IMG/VR virus record: IMGVR_UViG_3300021376_000029
Location: 21,289 to 85,288 of that record
From: a virus
Strand: one strand, 5' to 3'
Length of the DNA: 64,000 nt
Positions 62,114-64,000 of the stretch are shown one piece after another. The position numbers and the translations under genes were made by a program. Under the pieces are notes generated by a model. The model was given only the letters and a program-made list of their open reading frames with translations, did no database searches and was not told where the DNA came from. The first letter of the stretch is position 1. Each line of letters opens with the position of its first letter.

Positions 62114-62364
62114 ACTTCACAGGATTCATTACTATAGTATACTTTGAGATTGTCACCACCAATGTTCATATGATAGATTGACCCATCATTTTGATAGATA
62201 CCAATCCACACATGACGACCTTCTTCCATTGTTTCATAGTGAAACATCTTCACATCTTCCAGCACGATTTCGTCTGGATTCTTTTCAAATCTACTCATTT
62301 TGTGTACCTTCCATGATCCACCGACACCACCATCCATGTTAACAGTAATGCTTTCATTGATCAT
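62110..62364 (-). CDS. Small beta-rich hypothetical (84 aa)
   Basis: 84 aa (MINESITVNMDGGVGGSWKV, then FEKNPDEIVLEDVKMFHYET, HVWIGIYQNDGSIYHMNIGG). Regular beta-strand pattern ending in an YSNESCEV tail. Coupled by ATGA on both sides. Function unknown. Confidence 0.65.
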   Translation of the reverse strand: MINESITVNMDGGVGGSWKVHKMSRFEKNPDEIVLEDVKMFHYETMEEGRHVWIGIYQNDGSIYHMNIGGDNLKVYYSNESCEV

Positions 62365-62549
62365 ACTTCTTCTAAGTAATACTTCATGTGTGAAAAGTTT
62401 TTATCTTTATTGCGGATTGTTTTTCCACGAAACCTAAGAAGTTTCTGGTTGCCTTCATCAGACACAACCCACATGACAGGTCCTTGTGATGTATGTTGGA
62501 ACATAAACTTTGCTTTTTCTGGAGCAATAAAAGATGTTAGTGTTTTCAT
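62361..62549 (-). CDS. Small basic hypothetical (62 aa)
   Basis: 62 aa (MKTLTSFIAPEKAKFMFQHT, then WVVSDEGNQKLLRFRGKTIR). Basic, beta-rich. Overlaps neighbours by 4 bp each side. Function unknown. Confidence 0.6.
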   Translation of the reverse strand: MKTLTSFIAPEKAKFMFQHTSQGPVMWVVSDEGNQKLLRFRGKTIRNKDKNFSHMKYYLEEV

Positions 62550-62761
62550 AATTCTTTATTTTTACTAATGTCGTTTTGCATTTTATCCAATGTATCTAAA
62601 ATACCATCAAATGATTTAAGATGGTCAATACGACACATAATTTCAGAAATACTACTGCAAACTACTGGTCGTTCTTGTCGGGCAGCAAATGCTAATGCAT
62701 TACGCAATGCTGCTGTTGCTTCATCTAATGAATCTGTTACTTGTTGTGCTAGTGCCATCAT
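62546..62761 (-). CDS. Small helical hypothetical (71 aa)
   Basis: 71 aa (MMALAQQVTDSLDEATAALR, then NALAFAARQERPVVCSSISE, IMCRIDHLKSFDGILDTLDK). Mostly helical, two Cys in the middle. ATGA overlap with the 53-aa gene fixes the start. Function unknown. Confidence 0.6.
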   Translation of the reverse strand: MMALAQQVTDSLDEATAALRNALAFAARQERPVVCSSISEIMCRIDHLKSFDGILDTLDKMQNDISKNKEL

Positions 62762-62919
62762 TGTTTAATGTTGTTTTGCATTTCGTCAGGATGAGGTTCT
62801 TGATTCATCATAAGTTCTCTGATTTTCTCCTTTCCGTATTGTGTGAGTTCTTGTTTTTGTTTGCGAAGTTCTTCAACCTCTTCTTGAGTCAGATTGATCC
62901 AGGGCATATCATGATTCAT
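62758..62919 (-). CDS. Small charged coiled-coil protein (53 aa)
   Basis: Translated by hand: MNHDMPWINLTQEEVEELRK, then QKQELTQYGKEKIRELMMNQ, EPHPDEMQNNIKQ. One long charged helix. Bounded by ATGA overlaps on both sides, which is the main evidence that it is translated. Function unknown. Confidence 0.6.
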   Translation of the reverse strand: MNHDMPWINLTQEEVEELRKQKQELTQYGKEKIRELMMNQEPHPDEMQNNIKQ

Positions 62920-63356
62920 GATTTATCAAACACATACATATCTGTTCCTCCCCATACAATTTGATCATCCTTGACACCAACATCATAACATAGTATTTGG
63001 TCTTTTGTCAATGTTATTCTAGATTCTAATTTAGCACCCTTAACAATACATTCTCCACAATTAACACCTGTCCATGATGTATCCGCATAGGTGAACAACA
63101 TATCGCAAGGATACTTTTGCCATTGAATCGTGTAATTTTTTACAAGAATAGAATCATTAACGACTTCAATGCAATGATATTTTTCTCTGTACGGAGCATC
63201 CTCTCCTTGATCATTATACCAGTGTTTAGAATGAAATTGATTTTCACCAATTTGTTCCCAATATCCACAAATGTGTGCAAATCTACAAGGATCGGAAAAT
63301 GCTTGATTTTGATTATTAAAACGACAAAGTAAAAAAGATAAGAAGTTCCGTACCAT
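62916..63356 (-). CDS. cpeT: CpeT/CpcT-like phycobiliprotein-lyase family protein
   Basis: 146 aa. It shows the CpeT pattern FNNQNQAFSDPCRFAHICGY, then the PYREKYHCIE strand, WTGVNCGECIVKGAKLESRI and the C-terminal DDQIVWGGTDMYVFDKS. CpeT/CpcT proteins attach phycobilin chromophores to phycobiliproteins in cyanobacteria; phage versions are shorter and proposed to hold or process chromophores during infection. Start at 63356 (MVRNFLSFLLCRF) by the TAATG overlap with the upstream stop. It is the clearest host-related gene here and points to a phycobilisome-bearing host such as marine Synechococcus, or to a Prochlorococcus phage retaining it. Confidence 0.88.
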   Translation of the reverse strand: MVRNFLSFLLCRFNNQNQAFSDPCRFAHICGYWEQIGENQFHSKHWYNDQGEDAPYREKYHCIEVVNDSILVKNYTIQWQKYPCDMLFTYADTSWTGVNCGECIVKGAKLESRITLTKDQILCYDVGVKDDQIVWGGTDMYVFDKS

Positions 63357-63817
63357 TACAACCAACCTGCAAAACTAAAAATGTATGATAGTCCCCACTC
63401 TAATGTATGAGGTGGCAGTTCATTAATGTGCTCAAATGCAAGACGTTTGGCATGTAGAATACGAGTTTTGCCCACAGCAATCAAATTAGCTTTAGATCCT
63501 TTGAGAAACTCATTGAAATCTTCTTGATTATTTTGTTTCGCACCAGAGATATACAATCGTCTCATTTCAGTGAAGAGTTCCGCAGTTTCAGGTGCAAATG
63601 TAACCACTTTATCTCCTACAGGTATTTCCATACGCTTCATACATCCCATAGAGAACTTCATCGCATCTCTGACTTCATCAACAGTCAATGTATCATCATC
63701 TCCAGCACGATAGGTGTGTTGAATAATACCATTCGTACATTCAATCACTCGCAACAGAGCAATCTTATCTTTTTCTACATCGGGCAGAGCTTCAAATCTC
63801 GTTGTCCAGTCAATCAT
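63356..63817 (-). CDS. Conserved hypothetical (153 aa)
   Basis: 153 aa (MIDWTTRFEALPDVEKDKIA, then TVDEVRDAMKFSMGCMKRME, ETAELFTEMRRLYISGAKQN). Helical, soluble, basic-acidic mix, no known motif. Ends in TAATG coupling to CpeT, so it may work with it. Function unknown. Confidence 0.65.
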   Translation of the reverse strand: MIDWTTRFEALPDVEKDKIALLRVIECTNGIIQHTYRAGDDDTLTVDEVRDAMKFSMGCMKRMEIPVGDKVVTFAPETAELFTEMRRLYISGAKQNNQEDFNEFLKGSKANLIAVGKTRILHAKRLAFEHINELPPHTLEWGLSYIFSFAGWL

Positions 63818-63819
63818 AA

Positions 63820-64000
63820 TCAGAATCCCTTTTTATTCTTTTTCTTCGGTTCTTTATGATCTAGAACCTCAATGTGACTTAAAAAATTACCACCACGCTC
63901 AAACCACCTACGCTGCACATCTTCATAATTATCAAAGATAACAGATTCGCCAGTGCTTGTTACTAATTTATAATCGTGACGGAGATATGGTTCGTCAGAT
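63820..64000 (-). CDS. Small basic-tailed protein (5' end cut by window edge)
   Basis: Only the last 59 residues are visible: DYKLVTSTGESVIFDNYEDV, then QRRWFERGGNFLSHIEVLDH and the basic tail KEPKKKNKKGF. The stop is 2 bp from the next ATG. The visible part looks like a small beta protein with a nuclear-style Lys-rich tail; family unknown. Confidence 0.6.
   Translation of the reverse strand, partial: SDEPYLRHDYKLVTSTGESVIFDNYEDVQRRWFERGGNFLSHIEVLDHKEPKKKNKKGF

Overview
This window is part of the genome of a T4-like marine cyanophage (cyanomyovirus type), seen as an AT-rich backbone. The evidence is a T4 neck/baseplate block (gp13, gp8, gp6 and gp25 homologues in one transcription direction), T4-type late promoter boxes (NATAAATA) in front of structural genes, a DUF4815 virion protein, a CpeT-like protein tied to phycobilisome biology, glutaredoxin, a flavin-dependent halogenase, two tRNAs and long strings of very short overlapping genes. 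No integrase or lysogeny gene is seen. Almost everything is on the minus strand, so functional order runs from high to low coordinates; only three genes (4.3-6.4 kb) are on the plus strand.

Layout. (1) 1-6.7 kb: partial gp13, then an accessory cassette of one flavin-dependent halogenase-like protein and five short double-stranded beta-helix / 2-oxoglutarate-Fe(II)-like proteins in two divergent groups, ended by a bidirectional terminator. (2) 6.8-26.4 kb: fibre and adhesin module with a 1896-aa protein carrying a Trp/Tyr-rich insert, a free-standing Mtd-N-like 62-aa protein, a 2508-aa repeat protein with 131-aa DNA-level repeats, small virion proteins, a GT4 glycosyltransferase with its own consensus sigma70 promoter, and a 717-aa fibre-like protein. 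(3) 26.4-47 kb: baseplate block (DUF4815 protein, gp8, a 3032-aa YHYH protein, gp6, gp25). (4) 47-55.8 kb: microgenes, a 1820-aa Gly-rich/Ig-like adhesin, a PAAR spike-tip protein, a 344-aa probable virion protein, small genes and glutaredoxin. (5) 55.9-58.3 kb: a GC-rich island of eleven small genes, six preceded by copies of the same promoter-leader cassette. (6) 58.3-61.1 kb: AT-rich early region with small genes, tRNA-Leu(UAA), tRNA-Met(CAU), two perfect consensus sigma70 promoters and a cluster of cyanobacterial-type DnaA boxes. (7) 61.1-64 kb: a tightly coupled operon of tiny genes including CpeT.

How it works together. Virion genes appear to be read from late promoters (NATAAATA). Regions 5 and 6 look early: each transcription unit has a host-like -10 hexamer preceded, about 29 nt upstream, by a 24-bp imperfect palindrome TGTG(A/C)CA-N10-TG(T/G)CACA. 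I found seven clear copies and three degenerate ones. This shared element, which I cannot match to a known regulator, and the halogenase/2OG-oxygenase cassette beside very large adhesins are the two best candidates for undescribed biology. Functions come from residue patterns read by eye; no database search was run.
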